Shown here one piece after another: positions 28,322-38,477 of a stretch of 64,000 nucleotides of DNA. This stretch comes from Cyanobacteria bacterium GSL.Bin1 (GTDB lineage Bacteria > Cyanobacteriota > Cyanobacteriia > Cyanobacteriales > Rubidibacteraceae). The notes beneath the pieces are model-generated. The model did not search any database. It was not told where the DNA came from and was given only the letters and a program-made list of their open reading frames with translations. The DNA is taken from positions 1 to 64,000 of the forward strand of contig JAAANX010000149.1 of NCBI GenBank assembly GCA_009909085.1, in the 5' to 3' direction. The position numbers and the translations under genes are program-made. Each line of letters starts with the position of its first letter. The first letter of the stretch is position 1.

Positions 28322-28894
28322 TCAAACTGACGTTTCAAAATTGTAGAGGGCATCTCCCTCTTGAAAGGATAAAGAATTATTGGTAAGGGGAACAATCCAG
28401 TTTTCTTGCAGTAACCGTTGTCCAAGGCGAATCGCATCAGCCCGACTAATTTGTAGATTATATTCTAACCAGTTAATGGCGTCGCGAGCGGAAAAACAAT
28501 CTCGGAATGTCCGAAAACCCCGACGCTTGGTTTTAGTAACCAGATTAGAAGAGGAGCGCATTTGGGTAACCAGTTGTTTAAGGTCAATACTAGAAATAAA
28601 ATCGGAAAAATATTCACTGTTTTCAGACGCGAGACGAGTTACTTCTGAATTTTCATACCAAAGGGTTAGTCGATCTTGATCTTCCACAATCAAGATATAA
28701 ACTTGTTCTTGATATTCTGTAAATCGTTGCCGACTATATTCAATTGCTCGTGTTTTCTGAGTAATGGGGAAAGTTTCTCCCCGAACAAACACTTTACCGT
28801 AATATGCAATACCGGGAATTACTTCTACTTCACCATTTTGAACTTTTCGCGCGACCTGACAATACCGAACTTGGTTTGCACTAAGCAATAACAT
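28322..28894 (-). CDS. DEP-domain protein
   Basis: A 190-residue protein. The C-terminal 80 residues form a DEP domain, recognisable by GFRTFRDCFSARDAINWLEY then QLLQENWIVPL-like text; such domains bind membranes or partner proteins in signalling. The N-terminal half (YCQVARKVQNGEVEVIPGIA) is beta-rich and not assigned. No kinase or GTPase domain is attached. It lies between psbK and murT on the minus strand. Confidence 0.75.
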   Translation of the reverse strand: MLLLSANQVRYCQVARKVQNGEVEVIPGIAYYGKVFVRGETFPITQKTRAIEYSRQRFTEYQEQVYILIVEDQDRLTLWYENSEVTRLASENSEYFSDFISSIDLKQLVTQMRSSSNLVTKTKRRGFRTFRDCFSARDAINWLEYNLQISRADAIRLGQRLLQENWIVPLTNNSLSFQEGDALYNFETSV

Positions 28895-29042
28895 TTTTCC
28901 AACAATTGAAACTTGCTAATAAATCGGAAAAGCAGAGTAATAGCACCGGCTCAACCCAGAAACTGATTAACACTTATTGATTATCTATGGTTCTTGTGCA
29001 GGAATCAAGAGTAGCGCCGTAAGACCAGTGAAATTCCTGCCG

Positions 29043-29076
29043 AAAAAATACCACCTACTCAAATACAAGTAGGTGG
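29043..29076 (-). terminator. Intrinsic terminator of psbK
   Basis: On the minus strand a perfect 9-bp stem (CCACCTACT / AGTAGGTGG) with an 8-base loop is followed by TATTTTTTCG, 33 bases after the psbK stop. A strong rho-independent terminator. Confidence 0.85.
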
Positions 29077-29108
29077 TTGCAATGCCAAATGCAAAAGTTA
29101 GTAAAGAC

Positions 29109-29246
29109 TTATTTAAATCCCACTGCAGCTTGCCAAACAAAGGCGAGTAGGAGAAAAAACACAGGAATGAGCGGCAGAACATCCACTAAGGGATCAAAAA
29201 TTGAATAGGCTTCCGGTAATTTGGCAAATAATAAAGCGGCTTGCAT
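29109..29246 (-). CDS. psbK: Photosystem II small subunit PsbK
   Basis: PsbK is a single-helix subunit of the photosystem II core. The 45-residue precursor contains [21 protein letters not shown], the invariant start of the mature protein (cleaved before KLPEAY), then a membrane helix and [11 protein letters not shown] at the end. It is too short for most gene callers, and a longer minus-strand frame (28985-29182) overlaps it as a shadow. It follows tgt by about 95 bases, a gene order seen in several cyanobacteria. Confidence 0.96.
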   Translation of the reverse strand: MQAALLFAKLPEAYSIFDPLVDVLPLIPVFFLLLAFVWQAAVGFK

Positions 29247-29342
29247 ATTTTAAGGATTCCTTACCAACGCAGTTACTTAAGATATCGCTATGTATCTTAA
29301 CATGATTAATCCCATTGCAGACAGGGTGAGGGGGAGTTCTGG

Positions 29343-30458
29343 TCACTGATCATTCAACCAATCTGCAAATTCAGTGGCAAAGCGATCTTCTAAAATCGCG
29401 GTGCGAATCGTCTGAGTAAACCGGATTAATTCTGTAACGTTATGTAAAGAAAGTAAGAGATACCCTAACATTTCGCGCGATCGGACCAGATGGCTCAAAT
29501 AGGCGCGAGAAAAACTCTGGCAGCAGTAACAGGGGCAATCGGCATCGAGGGGGGTAAAGTCTTCACGAAAGCGGGCATTTTTTAAGTTCCAGCGGTCGCC
29601 TTTAACTAACGCAGTACCATGTCGCCCGAGACGTGTGGGAATAACACAGTCAAATAAATCAACCCCGTGCGCGATCGCGTTGACCATTTCCCGATACGTG
29701 CCCACCCCCATTAAATAACGGGGTTTATCCCAAGGTAATAAAGGCGTGGCTACGGCAACAATCTCATGAATCAAATCTGCTGGTTCTCCGACACTAACGC
29801 CGCCAATGGCATAACCGGGTAAATCAAACTCTACTAACCGCTTTGCGGCTTGTGTTCGCAAATCCCGATAGATTCCCCCTTGCACAATGCCAAATAGGGC
29901 TTGTTCCTGGGGACGAGCATGAGCTTCAATACACCGTTCTAACCAGCGTTCGGTACGTTCAGTTGCCAATTGCACTGCCTCATAATCCGCCGGATAAGGG
30001 GGACATTCATCAAATGCCATGATGACATCAGCACCGAGGGCATTTTGCACTGCGATTGCCCGTTCCGGGGTAAAGTCAATATATCGCCCATCCCGAGGCG
30101 AACGAAAGGTGACGCCAGTTTCGTTAATTTTCCGTAAATCGCTGAGACTAAAAACCTGAAAACCGCCTGAATCGGTTAAAATCGGTTGCTTCCAACCCAT
30201 AAAGGAATGCAAACCGCCGGCTCGCTCAATAATGGCTTCTCCAGGCTGTAAATGCAAATGATAAGTATTGGCCAGAATCATTTGGGCTGCCGCTGTTTCA
30301 AGCTGGGCTGGCGTTAATCCCTTAACCGTTGCCACTGTGCCCACTGGCATAAAACGAGGCGTTTCGACCTGACCGTGAGGGGTTTCAAAAATTCCTGCTC
30401 GTGCTTGGGTTTGAGGACAAGTATGTTCACACCGAAACTTAAAAGAAATATTCGTCAT
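29343..30458 (-). CDS. tgt: tRNA-guanine transglycosylase (queuosine tRNA modification)
   Basis: Exchanges guanine-34 of tRNA (His, Asn, Asp, Tyr) for the queuosine precursor preQ1. The 371-residue protein shows the nucleophile region [26 protein letters not shown], and the zinc site CPCYCC with a histidine some 25 residues later. I chose ATG 30458 ([10 protein letters not shown]), since this is where family similarity begins; the frame opens 14 codons earlier. Its start overlaps the end of the upstream hypothetical gene by 20 bases, indicating coupling. Confidence 0.95.
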   Translation of the reverse strand: MTNISFKFRCEHTCPQTQARAGIFETPHGQVETPRFMPVGTVATVKGLTPAQLETAAAQMILANTYHLHLQPGEAIIERAGGLHSFMGWKQPILTDSGGFQVFSLSDLRKINETGVTFRSPRDGRYIDFTPERAIAVQNALGADVIMAFDECPPYPADYEAVQLATERTERWLERCIEAHARPQEQALFGIVQGGIYRDLRTQAAKRLVEFDLPGYAIGGVSVGEPADLIHEIVAVATPLLPWDKPRYLMGVGTYREMVNAIAHGVDLFDCVIPTRLGRHGTALVKGDRWNLKNARFREDFTPLDADCPCYCCQSFSRAYLSHLVRSREMLGYLLLSLHNVTELIRFTQTIRTAILEDRFATEFADWLNDQ

Positions 30459-30894
30459 CCTCCTCATCCAGCCGTACATCATGACGGGCTGAGAGTACAT
30501 CGGTCACCATCGCTTCTAAGGTAGCCGCATCTAAGTTGGCATTCGCCTCATGATAATTCAGCGGATTACTGACTGGAACTAAGCGTAAGGTCCGTTGCTC
30601 TTGCACTAAATCAAAGTAGGTTTCATTTGCGGTTGTTTCTAACTTGAGATAGTCGAAGCTAGATAGGTTTAAATAAATGGTTTGATTCGCAATTAATGTG
30701 GCTTGCAACGGTGTATCAAATACCTCAACAATATATCCTTCTCCCTCTCCGCTACAATTACCATCGAGGTAATGATAATAGCGCACATGACCTAAATCGT
30801 TCAGTAAACGATACATATCTTCTTTATTGACAATTAAGCCATCATCAATGATACAGGGAGCAAGGATTTGTGGAGAAGGTTTATTATTACTCAT
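30439..30894 (-). CDS. Hypothetical cyanobacterial protein upstream of tgt
   Basis: A 151-residue acidic, soluble protein (opening [20 protein letters not shown]; closing [10 protein letters not shown]). No recognised domain. Beta-rich central part with [14 protein letters not shown]. Its stop overlaps the tgt start by 20 bases, so the two are translated from one mRNA. This shared position is the only clue; a role in tRNA modification is not established. Confidence 0.8.
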   Translation of the reverse strand: MSNNKPSPQILAPCIIDDGLIVNKEDMYRLLNDLGHVRYYHYLDGNCSGEGEGYIVEVFDTPLQATLIANQTIYLNLSSFDYLKLETTANETYFDLVQEQRTLRLVPVSNPLNYHEANANLDAATLEAMVTDVLSARHDVRLDEEDDEYFF

Positions 30895-31205
30895 GGGTCG
30901 ATGGAAATTGCTAGATTAACTGGAAAATTCAAGTTGGCCATTCCCCGGAATTTGATCCTGTAACCTGTGGCTAACCATGGGTCAGAGATTACGCCTTTCT
31001 AAACGGAAGGCGCCTGCTCTAACCGTTGCTCAAGGGAAAAAAAGGTGAACACTTCCCAACGCTCTAAGGTTGGGGATCAAATTGAAAAAATTAGGGATCA
31101 AGTTCAGCACTCGTTATTTAACTTTACTCAGGTTTAGATCAAATTCAGTTTATTTTAGCTACGACACAATCTTAGCCCAACTTTTTCTTTCTGTTCACCT
31201 TAACG
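30895..31205. other. Divergent promoter region with a dispersed repeat
   Basis: No gene. It separates the tgt operon (minus) from cobS (plus). It contains repeat copy B (30981-31028) and a hairpin CCCAAC / GTTGGG with an 8-base loop (31055-31074). I looked for a cobalamin riboswitch before cobS and saw no B12-box-like sequence. Confidence 0.5.
30981..31028. repeat. 48-bp dispersed repeat, copy B (loop inverted)
   Basis: Flanks match copy A at 28242 exactly, but the hairpin is CGCCTTTC / GGAAGGCG with loop TAAAC, which is the reverse complement of the GTTTA loop of copy A. Apart from one stem base, the difference between copies is an inversion of the hairpin core. Confidence 0.85.
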
Positions 31206-31976
31206 ATGAAAAAATTTATGAGTTTTATGGATGAGCTTGCCAAATCTTGGTGGGGGGCAGTGGTTTTTTATACGGTGTTTCCTTTGCCGAGATCTTGGTC
31301 GCTTGAACTGGGGCAGATTGCCCGTTTTGCACCTCTGATCGGCATTATCATCGGTGGACTTTTAGGCATTGAGGACTGGGGTTTAAGCCTGTTAAACGTG
31401 CCGATTTTAACGCGTTCTCTGCTGGTAATCGCCAGTGGAATTGCCTTAACAGGTGGGTTACATCTTGATGGCGTGATTGATGCAGCTGATGGTCTGGCGG
31501 TGCTGGATCCCCAACGGCGATTAGAGGTGATGAAAGAGAGTACAACTGGCGCCTTTGGCGTCATCGCAGCGATTGTTGTTGTGCTTTTAAAGGTGGGAGC
31601 CCTTAGCGAAATTACTGAATATCGCTGGTTAATGTTGATGTTAACGACCGGTTGGGGACGGTGGGCGCAAGTTAGCGCGATCGCGCTGTATCCTTATTTA
31701 AGAGCTGAAGGAAAAGGCAGTTTTCACAAAGCATCATTTCAGTTTCCACAAGATATTTTATTGGGTTGGATTATTTTAGTTTTGATTGCAATTGGGGGCT
31801 GTTTTTTGCTGAATTTAGGCGCGATCGTGTTCCTTTTTTTAGGTGCCGGAACCGCCATTCCCTTAATGGTCAGTGGCTGGTTTAACTATCGGCTGGGCGG
31901 GCATACTGGCGATAGTTACGGTGCAGTAGTGGAGTGGAGTGAAGCGTTTTATTTATGTGTTTTAACGGTTATTTAA
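31206..31976 (+). CDS. cobS: Adenosylcobinamide-GDP ribazoletransferase (cobalamin synthase)
   Basis: The last step of the nucleotide-loop assembly of cobalamin (or pseudocobalamin in cyanobacteria), in the inner membrane. The 256-residue protein has several membrane helices and the family motif GGLHLDGVIDAADGL with its acidic residues (near 80-95), plus LGGHTGDSYGA near the C-terminus. ATG 31206 is followed by MKKFMSF, with alternative in-frame ATGs soon after. It lies divergent from the tgt operon, a conserved cyanobacterial arrangement. A SpeD-like fragment overlaps its last 22 bases. Confidence 0.93.
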   Translation: MKKFMSFMDELAKSWWGAVVFYTVFPLPRSWSLELGQIARFAPLIGIIIGGLLGIEDWGLSLLNVPILTRSLLVIASGIALTGGLHLDGVIDAADGLAVLDPQRRLEVMKESTTGAFGVIAAIVVVLLKVGALSEITEYRWLMLMLTTGWGRWAQVSAIALYPYLRAEGKGSFHKASFQFPQDILLGWIILVLIAIGGCFLLNLGAIVFLFLGAGTAIPLMVSGWFNYRLGGHTGDSYGAVVEWSEAFYLCVLTVI

Positions 31977-32263
31977 ATCGCTCTACCAAATCTACCAAAG
32001 CTATTGTGTATGCTTCCGAACTTAACCTGGCAACGTATGGCAAACCAATGATTCATACGCCTGGAGGAACTGGTAAAGCAGAAAATCAAGGGTTTGATGC
32101 TTTTATTCCCCTAATTGATTCAGGAATTTCACTTTACGTTTGGACGGCTGCCCGTTTCTTTGCTTCTGTCCTCTTTACTTGCAAAACGTTTGACACGATT
32201 CAAGCAGTAGAATACACTCGTAATTTTTTTGCAACGACTGAATTAGAATATCAATCTTTTTAA
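31955..32263 (+). CDS. S-adenosylmethionine decarboxylase-like fragment (N-terminus missing)
   Basis: The C-terminal 70 residues (ENQGFDAFIPLIDSGISLYV, then FFASVLFTCKTFD, then AVEYTRNFF) follow the SpeD fold pattern, with the serine of DSGIS at the pyruvoyl position and Cys in FTC. Normal SpeD-like proteins have some 50 more residues before this. Here the frame overlaps the end of cobS and has no good start, so it may begin at GTG near 32009 or be a 5'-truncated gene. Polyamine synthesis is the family role. Whether this copy works is doubtful. Confidence 0.5.
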   Translation: MCFNGYLNRSTKSTKAIVYASELNLATYGKPMIHTPGGTGKAENQGFDAFIPLIDSGISLYVWTAARFFASVLFTCKTFDTIQAVEYTRNFFATTELEYQSF

Positions 32264-32437
32264 TTTAATTTTTGCAAGAGTCTGGAAGCAGGAATTATTA
32301 AAAAATATCGCTTTTTTATTACTTTCAGTAGCTGCCGAAATGAGGATACAAGAATTGGCGACTCAATCGACGGAGCGTTAGGGATTAGTGGTAAAGTGCT
32401 AAAGGTGAAAAAGTCAAAACCTTACACGGAGGAAACT

Positions 32438-33145
32438 ATGGCAGATCCAGATCTCTCGAAAGTGATGAAGCAAGAAGTGGGCAAAGCAGCAGCCGATCGC
32501 GTGCAATCCAATTCCATTGTCGGCTTAGGAACCGGTTCCACTACAGCCTATGCGATTCAGTATATTGGGGAACGGTTGCAAAAGGGAGAACTGAAAAATA
32601 TTCAAGGCATTCCCACCTCTTTTCAGGCGGAAGTGTTATCAAAACAGTATGGTATTCCTTTAACTAATTTGGATGCCGTGGATCATATTGATATTGCTAT
32701 TGATGGGGCTGATGAAGTCGATCCCAACAAGAATTTAATTAAAGGGGGCGGTGCAGCCCATACCCGCGAGAAGGTGGTTGATGCGCTAGCGGATCAGTTT
32801 ATTGTGGTCGTTGATAGCGGGAAGTTAGTGGATAAACTGGGTTCGACCTTCCTTTTACCAGTAGAAGTGATTCCCATGGCAGTGACGCCAGTAATGCGAA
32901 AACTAACCCAGTTGGGAGGAAAGCCCGAGTTACGAATGGGGGTAAAAAAAGCGGGTCCGGTCGTAACCGATCAAGGGAATTTAGTCATTGATGTTAAATT
33001 TGAAGAAATTCCAAATCCGGGAAAATTAGAGAGAGAGATTAATAATATTCCCGGCGTATTAGAAAATGGTTTATTTGTTGGTGTAGCCGATCTTGTGTTA
33101 GTTGGAGAAATTAAAGGCAATGAAGCCAGTGTTCGTGAATTTTAA
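32438..33145 (+). CDS. rpiA: Ribose-5-phosphate isomerase A
   Basis: Interconverts ribose-5-P and ribulose-5-P in the Calvin cycle and pentose phosphate pathway. The 235-residue protein has [12 protein letters not shown], the catalytic DGADEVD and [11 protein letters not shown] motifs. The ATG at 32438 is preceded by a good GGAGGA ribosome-binding site, so the upstream GTG at 32396 is rejected. It stands alone on the plus strand. Confidence 0.96.
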   Translation: MADPDLSKVMKQEVGKAAADRVQSNSIVGLGTGSTTAYAIQYIGERLQKGELKNIQGIPTSFQAEVLSKQYGIPLTNLDAVDHIDIAIDGADEVDPNKNLIKGGGAAHTREKVVDALADQFIVVVDSGKLVDKLGSTFLLPVEVIPMAVTPVMRKLTQLGGKPELRMGVKKAGPVVTDQGNLVIDVKFEEIPNPGKLEREINNIPGVLENGLFVGVADLVLVGEIKGNEASVREF

Positions 33146-33738
33146 GCTTAATTGTTTACTTAAAATCACACTGTAAAAAAGTCATTATAATCTTGATTCA
33201 AATTCTTAGAATATCCTGCAATTTTGAATTAGATGCAGTAGGAGATCAAACTCTCCTACTTACTTTCCTTTTATGCTATCAAAATTAATAGCATAAAAGG
33301 AAAGTTACTAAACCTCATTTTTTCTCAAAAACACCAATTTAAAGCTTAATTTCAGTTCACTATCTTGAGAGAATAAACTGTCTAAAATATCATCCCTAAA
33401 AATGATTTGTGCACTAATCATTTTACCCACTAGGATTCACGAAACTTAAGAGTGAGGCGGTTGCGTTTGACTTAAACTAAGGGTAGAGAGGTAAAGGGAG
33501 GGAGCGCAACATGACCCTAACTCCCAACCCAGCCAATGACCCTGCCCATCATTCTCTTGGGTATCGTCGCTAACCCCTCAACCCGATTTGTGTGGCAAGT
33601 CAAAGATTGTTGCGGGCATTGGAGTCAGTGAAAAACCCGGAAGCTTTGGACAGAGACTGTTATGGCATTTAATCGATCATTTACCTCTTCGATTTAGATC
33701 CGATAACACGTACCGATAGCAGAGCTAAATTTTAGATT
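33146..33738. other. Long intergenic region between rpiA and acs copy 2
   Basis: About 590 bases without an intact gene. It holds the long hairpin at 33262-33305 and, near 33511-33690, text that reads like a decayed small gene (MTLTPNPANDPAHHSLGYRR, a stop, then in frame RLLRALESVKNPEALDRD, then another stop). I cannot identify the ancestor. The right end carries the acs promoter. Confidence 0.45.
33262..33305. repeat. Long perfect hairpin after rpiA
   Basis: An 18-bp perfect inverted repeat (ACTTTCCTTTTATGCTAT and its complement) with an 8-base loop. It is 117 bases after the rpiA stop. There is no T tract immediately after, so it is not a classical terminator; it may be a processing site or a mobile-element remnant. 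Confidence 0.8.
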
Positions 33739-35709
33739 ATGTCACCCACAATCATTGAATCAGTCTTACAAGAAAAGCGCTTGTTTCCGCCTCCGGAAGA
33801 ATTATCTCGCCATGCTCATGTCAACAGTTTAGAAGCTTACCAAAAACTTTATGAACAAGCCAAAGCTGACCCCCAGAAATTTTGGGGAGAATTGGCTGAA
33901 CAAGAGCTAGATTGGTTTCAACCTTGGGACCAAGTCCTTGATTGGCAACCCCCCTTTGCCCAGTGGTTTGTCAATGGCAAAATCAATATTACCTATAACT
34001 GCTTAGACCGCCATCTCACAACCTCGCGCAAGAATAAAACCGCGTTAATTTGGGAGGGAGAACCCGGCGACTCCCGGACTTTAACCTATGCCCAACTCCA
34101 TCGCGAAGTGTGCCAGATGGCAAATGTGATGAAACAGTTGGGTGTGAAAAAAGGCGATAAAGTGGGGATTTATCTGCCCATGATCCCTGAAGCAGCCATT
34201 GCAATGTTGGCTTGTGCCCGCATTGGCGCACCCCATACGGTTGTGTTTGGCGGGTTTAGTGCCGATGCCTTGCGCAATCGCTTGGTCGATGCCAAAGCAA
34301 AACTAGTGATTACTGCTGATGGCGGTTTTCGGAAGGATAAAGTCGTTGCCCTCAAGCCGGAAGTTGATCAAGCCTTAGCTAATAATGGGGCGCCCAGTGT
34401 CGAAAAGGTACTGGTTGTCCAACGAACCAAAGCCGAAATTCACATGGAACCCGGACGAGACCATTGGTGGCACGACCTGCAACCCCAAGCGTCTGCTGAG
34501 TGTCCGGCGGAAGTGATGGACAGCGAAGATATGCTCTTCATTCTCTACACGTCTGGAACAACCGGGAAACCGAAAGGCGTGGTGCATACCACTGGCGGCT
34601 ATAACCTCTACACCCATGTCACATTTAAGTGGGCTTTTGATTTACAAGAGACTGACGTTCATTGGTGTACCGCCGATGTCGGTTGGATTACCGGACACAG
34701 CTATATTGTTTATGGTCCCTTATCGAACGGGGCAACCACTTTGATGTATGAAGGGACGACCCGCCCCTCTAAACCCGATGCCATTTGGGAAATTGTTGAA
34801 AAATATGGTGTCACGATTTTCTATACTGCTCCCACCGCAATTCGGGCTTTAATGAAAATGGGAGATCGGTATCCAAAAGGACGGGATTTATCGTCGCTGC
34901 GCATTCTAGGGACAGTGGGCGAACCCATCAACCCGGAAGCTTGGATGTGGTACCACAAAGTGATTGGCGGCGAACGTTGTCCGATTGTTGATACCTGGTG
35001 GCAAACGGAAACCGGCGGCTGTATGCTAACCCCTTTACCAGGGGCAACTCCGACCAAACCCGGCTCAACCACTTTCCCCTTCCCCGGAATTATCGCGGAT
35101 GTGGTGGATGCCCAAGGCAATTCCGTTGGCGATAATCAAGGGGGTTATTTAGTTATTAAGTCCCCTTGGCCCAGTATGATCCGGACGGTGTACGGCAATG
35201 ATGATCGGTATCGTCGGACCTATTGGGAACAAATTCCCCCGCAAGATGGGCAATACTTCTATTTTTCTGGGGATGGTGCCCGTCGCGACCCAGACGGTTA
35301 TTTCTGGGTAATGGGTCGGGTTGATGATGTCCTCAATGTCTCGGGACATCGCCTGGGGACCATGGAGATTGAGTCGGCTTTAGTGTCTCACCCGGCAGTC
35401 GCGGAAGCAGCCGTGGTAGGCAGACCCGATAAAGTAAAAGGAGAAGAAGTCTTCGCTTTTGTCATCCTAGAAGGAGATTATCAAGCTAATAATCAGTTAA
35501 AGGCGGAGTTGAGACAGCATGTGGTGAAAGAAATTGGCGCGATCGCGCGCCCGGGAGAAATTCGGTTCACTGATGCCCTGCCAAAAACCCGCTCCGGTAA
35601 AATTATCCGTCGCTTTTTACGTAATTTAGCCGCAGGGGAAGAAGTCGCTGGTGATACTTCAACGCTAGAAGATCGCAGTGTTTTAGAGCAGTTACGCCAG
35701 GAAACATAA
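33739..35709 (+). CDS. acs: Acetyl-CoA synthetase, copy 2
   Basis: The paralogue of the enzyme at 952, 656 residues, same start context ([16 protein letters not shown]) and all motifs ([32 protein letters not shown]). It lies 270 bases upstream of pta on the same strand, separated by a strong terminator, so the two genes are neighbours with separate transcripts or partial readthrough. Retention of two similar copies suggests different regulation rather than different chemistry. Confidence 0.95.
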   Translation: MSPTIIESVLQEKRLFPPPEELSRHAHVNSLEAYQKLYEQAKADPQKFWGELAEQELDWFQPWDQVLDWQPPFAQWFVNGKINITYNCLDRHLTTSRKNKTALIWEGEPGDSRTLTYAQLHREVCQMANVMKQLGVKKGDKVGIYLPMIPEAAIAMLACARIGAPHTVVFGGFSADALRNRLVDAKAKLVITADGGFRKDKVVALKPEVDQALANNGAPSVEKVLVVQRTKAEIHMEPGRDHWWHDLQPQASAECPAEVMDSEDMLFILYTSGTTGKPKGVVHTTGGYNLYTHVTFKWAFDLQETDVHWCTADVGWITGHSYIVYGPLSNGATTLMYEGTTRPSKPDAIWEIVEKYGVTIFYTAPTAIRALMKMGDRYPKGRDLSSLRILGTVGEPINPEAWMWYHKVIGGERCPIVDTWWQTETGGCMLTPLPGATPTKPGSTTFPFPGIIADVVDAQGNSVGDNQGGYLVIKSPWPSMIRTVYGNDDRYRRTYWEQIPPQDGQYFYFSGDGARRDPDGYFWVMGRVDDVLNVSGHRLGTMEIESALVSHPAVAEAAVVGRPDKVKGEEVFAFVILEGDYQANNQLKAELRQHVVKEIGAIARPGEIRFTDALPKTRSGKIIRRFLRNLAAGEEVAGDTSTLEDRSVLEQLRQET

Positions 35710-35761
35710 ACCGAAGGAACCAGGAGGACAAAAAAAGCGTTAAAAGAGATACTTAGATCGT

Positions 35762-35828
35762 AAAGCGAACTTTCTCTGACCAATCACTTGCTGATTGGTA
35801 ACCCAAACAGAAAGTTTCGCTTTTTTTA
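35762..35828 (+). terminator. Compound terminator after acs copy 2
   Basis: An outer stem (AAAGCGAACTTTCT with its near-complement) encloses an inner hairpin (ACCAATCA / TGATTGGT) and is followed by a run of seven T. It should end the acs mRNA efficiently. Confidence 0.85.
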
Positions 35829-35983
35829 TTAAGTCTACTGAGGGAAATCGTTGCGATAATCATTAGAAAATTCGTCATCAGACTTTAACTTAACTTTAGC
35901 TTTGAAAAGCTCTGAAAAAATAGTTGTGTGGTACCTTAATTACTAATCAGAGTTCAACCTTTCAAATCTAGGAACGCCTCATC

Positions 35984-38122
35984 ATGACAAGTTCTCTATA
36001 TATCAGTACGACTGAAGCCGGGAGTGGAAAAGCTCTGATTTCTTTGGGAATTATGGAACTCATTCTCAGAAAAACCAATAAGGTCGCTTTTTTTCGACCG
36101 GTCATTAGAAAAGAGCCTCTAGGCAAGCAAGATGAAGATATTAGTTTAATTCTGACTTATTTTAATCTTAATCAAGCCTATGAGCAATCTTTTGGCTTAT
36201 ATGTCGAAGAAGTGCAAGCCCTAATGAATCGGAGTAACTATAACGAGGTCTTAGACAGAATTATTGTCAAATATAAAAAATTACAGCAAGATTATGACTT
36301 TATTTTATGTGAAAGTTCTGACTATTTAGGACAAGTTTCTGCTTTTGAATTTAATTTGAATACAGAAATTGCTAAAAATTTAGGTTGTCCGATTCTGATT
36401 TTAGGAAATGCTGATCGCAGAAGTGTGGAAGAGGCAGTTGCTCCGGTTAAAATGTCTCTTGAATCTTATCTGGCTCGGGACTGTCAAGTCGCTGGCATCG
36501 TTTTTAATAAAGCCAGTCCGGAACTCTCGGTACAACTCCCAATTGCGTTAGAGAATCAATTTGAGAATACGAATTATTTAATTTCTGTTATTCCTTATGA
36601 TCCCAGGCTCAGTAGTCCAAGAGTGAAAGAAATTGCCCAACAGCTGCAAGCGAAAGTGCTTTATGGACACAATCGGCTCGATAATTTGGTCCTCGACTAT
36701 GTGATTGCGGCGATGAGGTTAGAACATGCCATTACTTGGCTCAAAGAAGATTGTTTAATTATTACGCCCGGCGATCGCAGCGATATTATTGTCGGTTTGC
36801 TCCAAGCCCATCAGTCGGTGAACTATCCTCATTTATCAGGCATTTTACTCTCAGGGGACTTGCAACCCGACTCCTCAATTCGACAGCTCATTGATGGTCT
36901 TTATGACCCAATCCCAATTCTCTCGGTTACTACTAATACTTATGAAACCTCTGAGCAAGTCAAACAAGTTCATACCTCCTTAGTCAGTAACGATGATGTT
37001 ACCCCTTCTGTGAAAGTGGATCGGGAGAAAATTGCTTTGAGTATTCATTTATTTGACGATTATGTTGATTTGAGCCGACTCGAAGAGCAAATCAATACGA
37101 TTAAAATCAAGGGGATTACCCCCAAGATGTTTACTTACAATCTATTACAAGAAGCGAAATCCCAGAAACAGCATATTGTCTTGCCAGAAGGAGAAGAGAT
37201 TAGAATTCTCAAAGCAGCAGCGTTTCTCAGCAGTCGAGATATTGTTAATCTAACGCTGTTAGGAAAACCGGAAAAAATTGAGCAACTTATTAATCAAAAT
37301 CGCATCTCCTTGGACACCCGTCAGGTCAAAATTATCGATCCGGCAACGGCTGAACAATTTGAATCTTATGCGGAAGAGTTTTATCAATTGAGAAAGCACA
37401 AGGGAATCACCCCAGAACTGGCTCGTGAATATTTACTCGATGTCTCTTACTTTGGCACGATGATGGTCTATGCCGGGGAAGCAGATGGCATGGTATCTGG
37501 TGCCGTTCATACAACTCAGCATACTCTAAGACCGGCGTTGCAACTCATTAAAACGAAGCCCGGTTGTGATCTGGTTTCTTCTGTCTTTTTTATGTGTTTA
37601 GAAGATCGGGTACTAGTCTACGGTGATTGTGCCATTAATCCCAATCCCGATGCAGAACAGTTAGCAGAAATTGCCATTGCTTCGGCAGATACCGCCACTG
37701 CCTTTGGCATTGAACCCAAAATCGCTCTCTTGTCTTATTCTTCCGGGACTTCCGGTAAAGGAGAACAAGTGGAAAAAGTCAGAACCGCAACCGCGATCGC
37801 GCGCCAACGACGCCCGGAGTTAAAATTAGAAGGACCGATTCAGTATGATGCAGCGGTGGACTTTACCGTCGGTTCTCAGAAAATTCCGAACTCGGAGGTG
37901 GCAGGACAAGCATCAGTTCTTATCTTCCCTGACTTAAACACCGGAAACAATACCTACAAAGCCGTGCAAAGAGAAACCGGTGCCCTCGCGATCGGTCCCA
38001 TTGTTCAAGGTTTAGCCAAACCGGTCAACGACCTCTCCCGGGGCTGCACGGTTGATGACATCATTAATACGGTCGCGATTACGATTATTCAAAGTCAGGC
38101 TCTTAAGAAACACACTCGCTAA
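35984..38122 (+). CDS. pta: Phosphate acetyltransferase, long form
   Basis: Interconverts acetyl-CoA and acetyl phosphate. The 712-residue protein has the three parts of long Pta: an N-terminal P-loop/BioD-like domain (TEAGSGKALISLG, about 8-20), a DRTGG domain in the middle (about 215-330), and the C-terminal catalytic PTA_PTB domain (ILPEGEE-like text through ALAIGPIVQGLAKPVNDLSRG). No acetate kinase gene is in the window. With the adjacent acs, the region can feed acetate to acetyl-CoA and draw acetyl-CoA to acetyl-P. Confidence 0.94.
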   Translation: MTSSLYISTTEAGSGKALISLGIMELILRKTNKVAFFRPVIRKEPLGKQDEDISLILTYFNLNQAYEQSFGLYVEEVQALMNRSNYNEVLDRIIVKYKKLQQDYDFILCESSDYLGQVSAFEFNLNTEIAKNLGCPILILGNADRRSVEEAVAPVKMSLESYLARDCQVAGIVFNKASPELSVQLPIALENQFENTNYLISVIPYDPRLSSPRVKEIAQQLQAKVLYGHNRLDNLVLDYVIAAMRLEHAITWLKEDCLIITPGDRSDIIVGLLQAHQSVNYPHLSGILLSGDLQPDSSIRQLIDGLYDPIPILSVTTNTYETSEQVKQVHTSLVSNDDVTPSVKVDREKIALSIHLFDDYVDLSRLEEQINTIKIKGITPKMFTYNLLQEAKSQKQHIVLPEGEEIRILKAAAFLSSRDIVNLTLLGKPEKIEQLINQNRISLDTRQVKIIDPATAEQFESYAEEFYQLRKHKGITPELAREYLLDVSYFGTMMVYAGEADGMVSGAVHTTQHTLRPALQLIKTKPGCDLVSSVFFMCLEDRVLVYGDCAINPNPDAEQLAEIAIASADTATAFGIEPKIALLSYSSGTSGKGEQVEKVRTATAIARQRRPELKLEGPIQYDAAVDFTVGSQKIPNSEVAGQASVLIFPDLNTGNNTYKAVQRETGALAIGPIVQGLAKPVNDLSRGCTVDDIINTVAITIIQSQALKKHTR

Positions 38123-38186
38123 GTGAAGAATAGGGAGAAGAAGACTAGGAGGAGCAAGGAGCAGTTCTTTCTAACTCCCTGTCTTT

Positions 38187-38477
38187 TCACTCGAAACGAG
38201 AGATGAAATCATCAATGGGAATAGCAGCCATCGTGAGAACCTTTACGCTACCTCGTGACGACAACTCAGCAGCCACTCGTGCCATCGTTTCGTTGTCGGG
38301 TCCCTCGACAATATTGAGGAAATCATAAGGGCCTAATAGGGCGTATTGAGAAACGACTTTCACCCCATGAGCTTCTAATTCCTTGTTGACCTCTTTGATG
38401 CGCCCGGGTCTTTTTTTAATTGTCTCAGCTCCAGAATCAGTCAGGTTGCTCAAAATGATGTATGTAGCCATGACCAA
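38187..38477 (-). CDS. GYD domain protein
   Basis: A 96-residue GYD-family small ferredoxin-like-fold protein (YIILSNLTDSGAETIKKRPG; GPYDFLNIVEGPDNETMARV, which holds the GxYD motif). Such proteins are common in bacteria and have no proven role. It converges with pta, 64 bases apart. Confidence 0.85.
   Translation of the reverse strand: MVMATYIILSNLTDSGAETIKKRPGRIKEVNKELEAHGVKVVSQYALLGPYDFLNIVEGPDNETMARVAAELSSRGSVKVLTMAAIPIDDFISRFE

Noticed and set aside
28985-29182. 65-codon minus-strand frame overlapping psbK
   Set aside because: Out of frame with psbK, which is certain; a shadow that also covers the psbK terminator.
30895-31205. Cobalamin riboswitch before cobS
   Set aside because: Looked for because of the gene; no B12 box or matching stems were seen.
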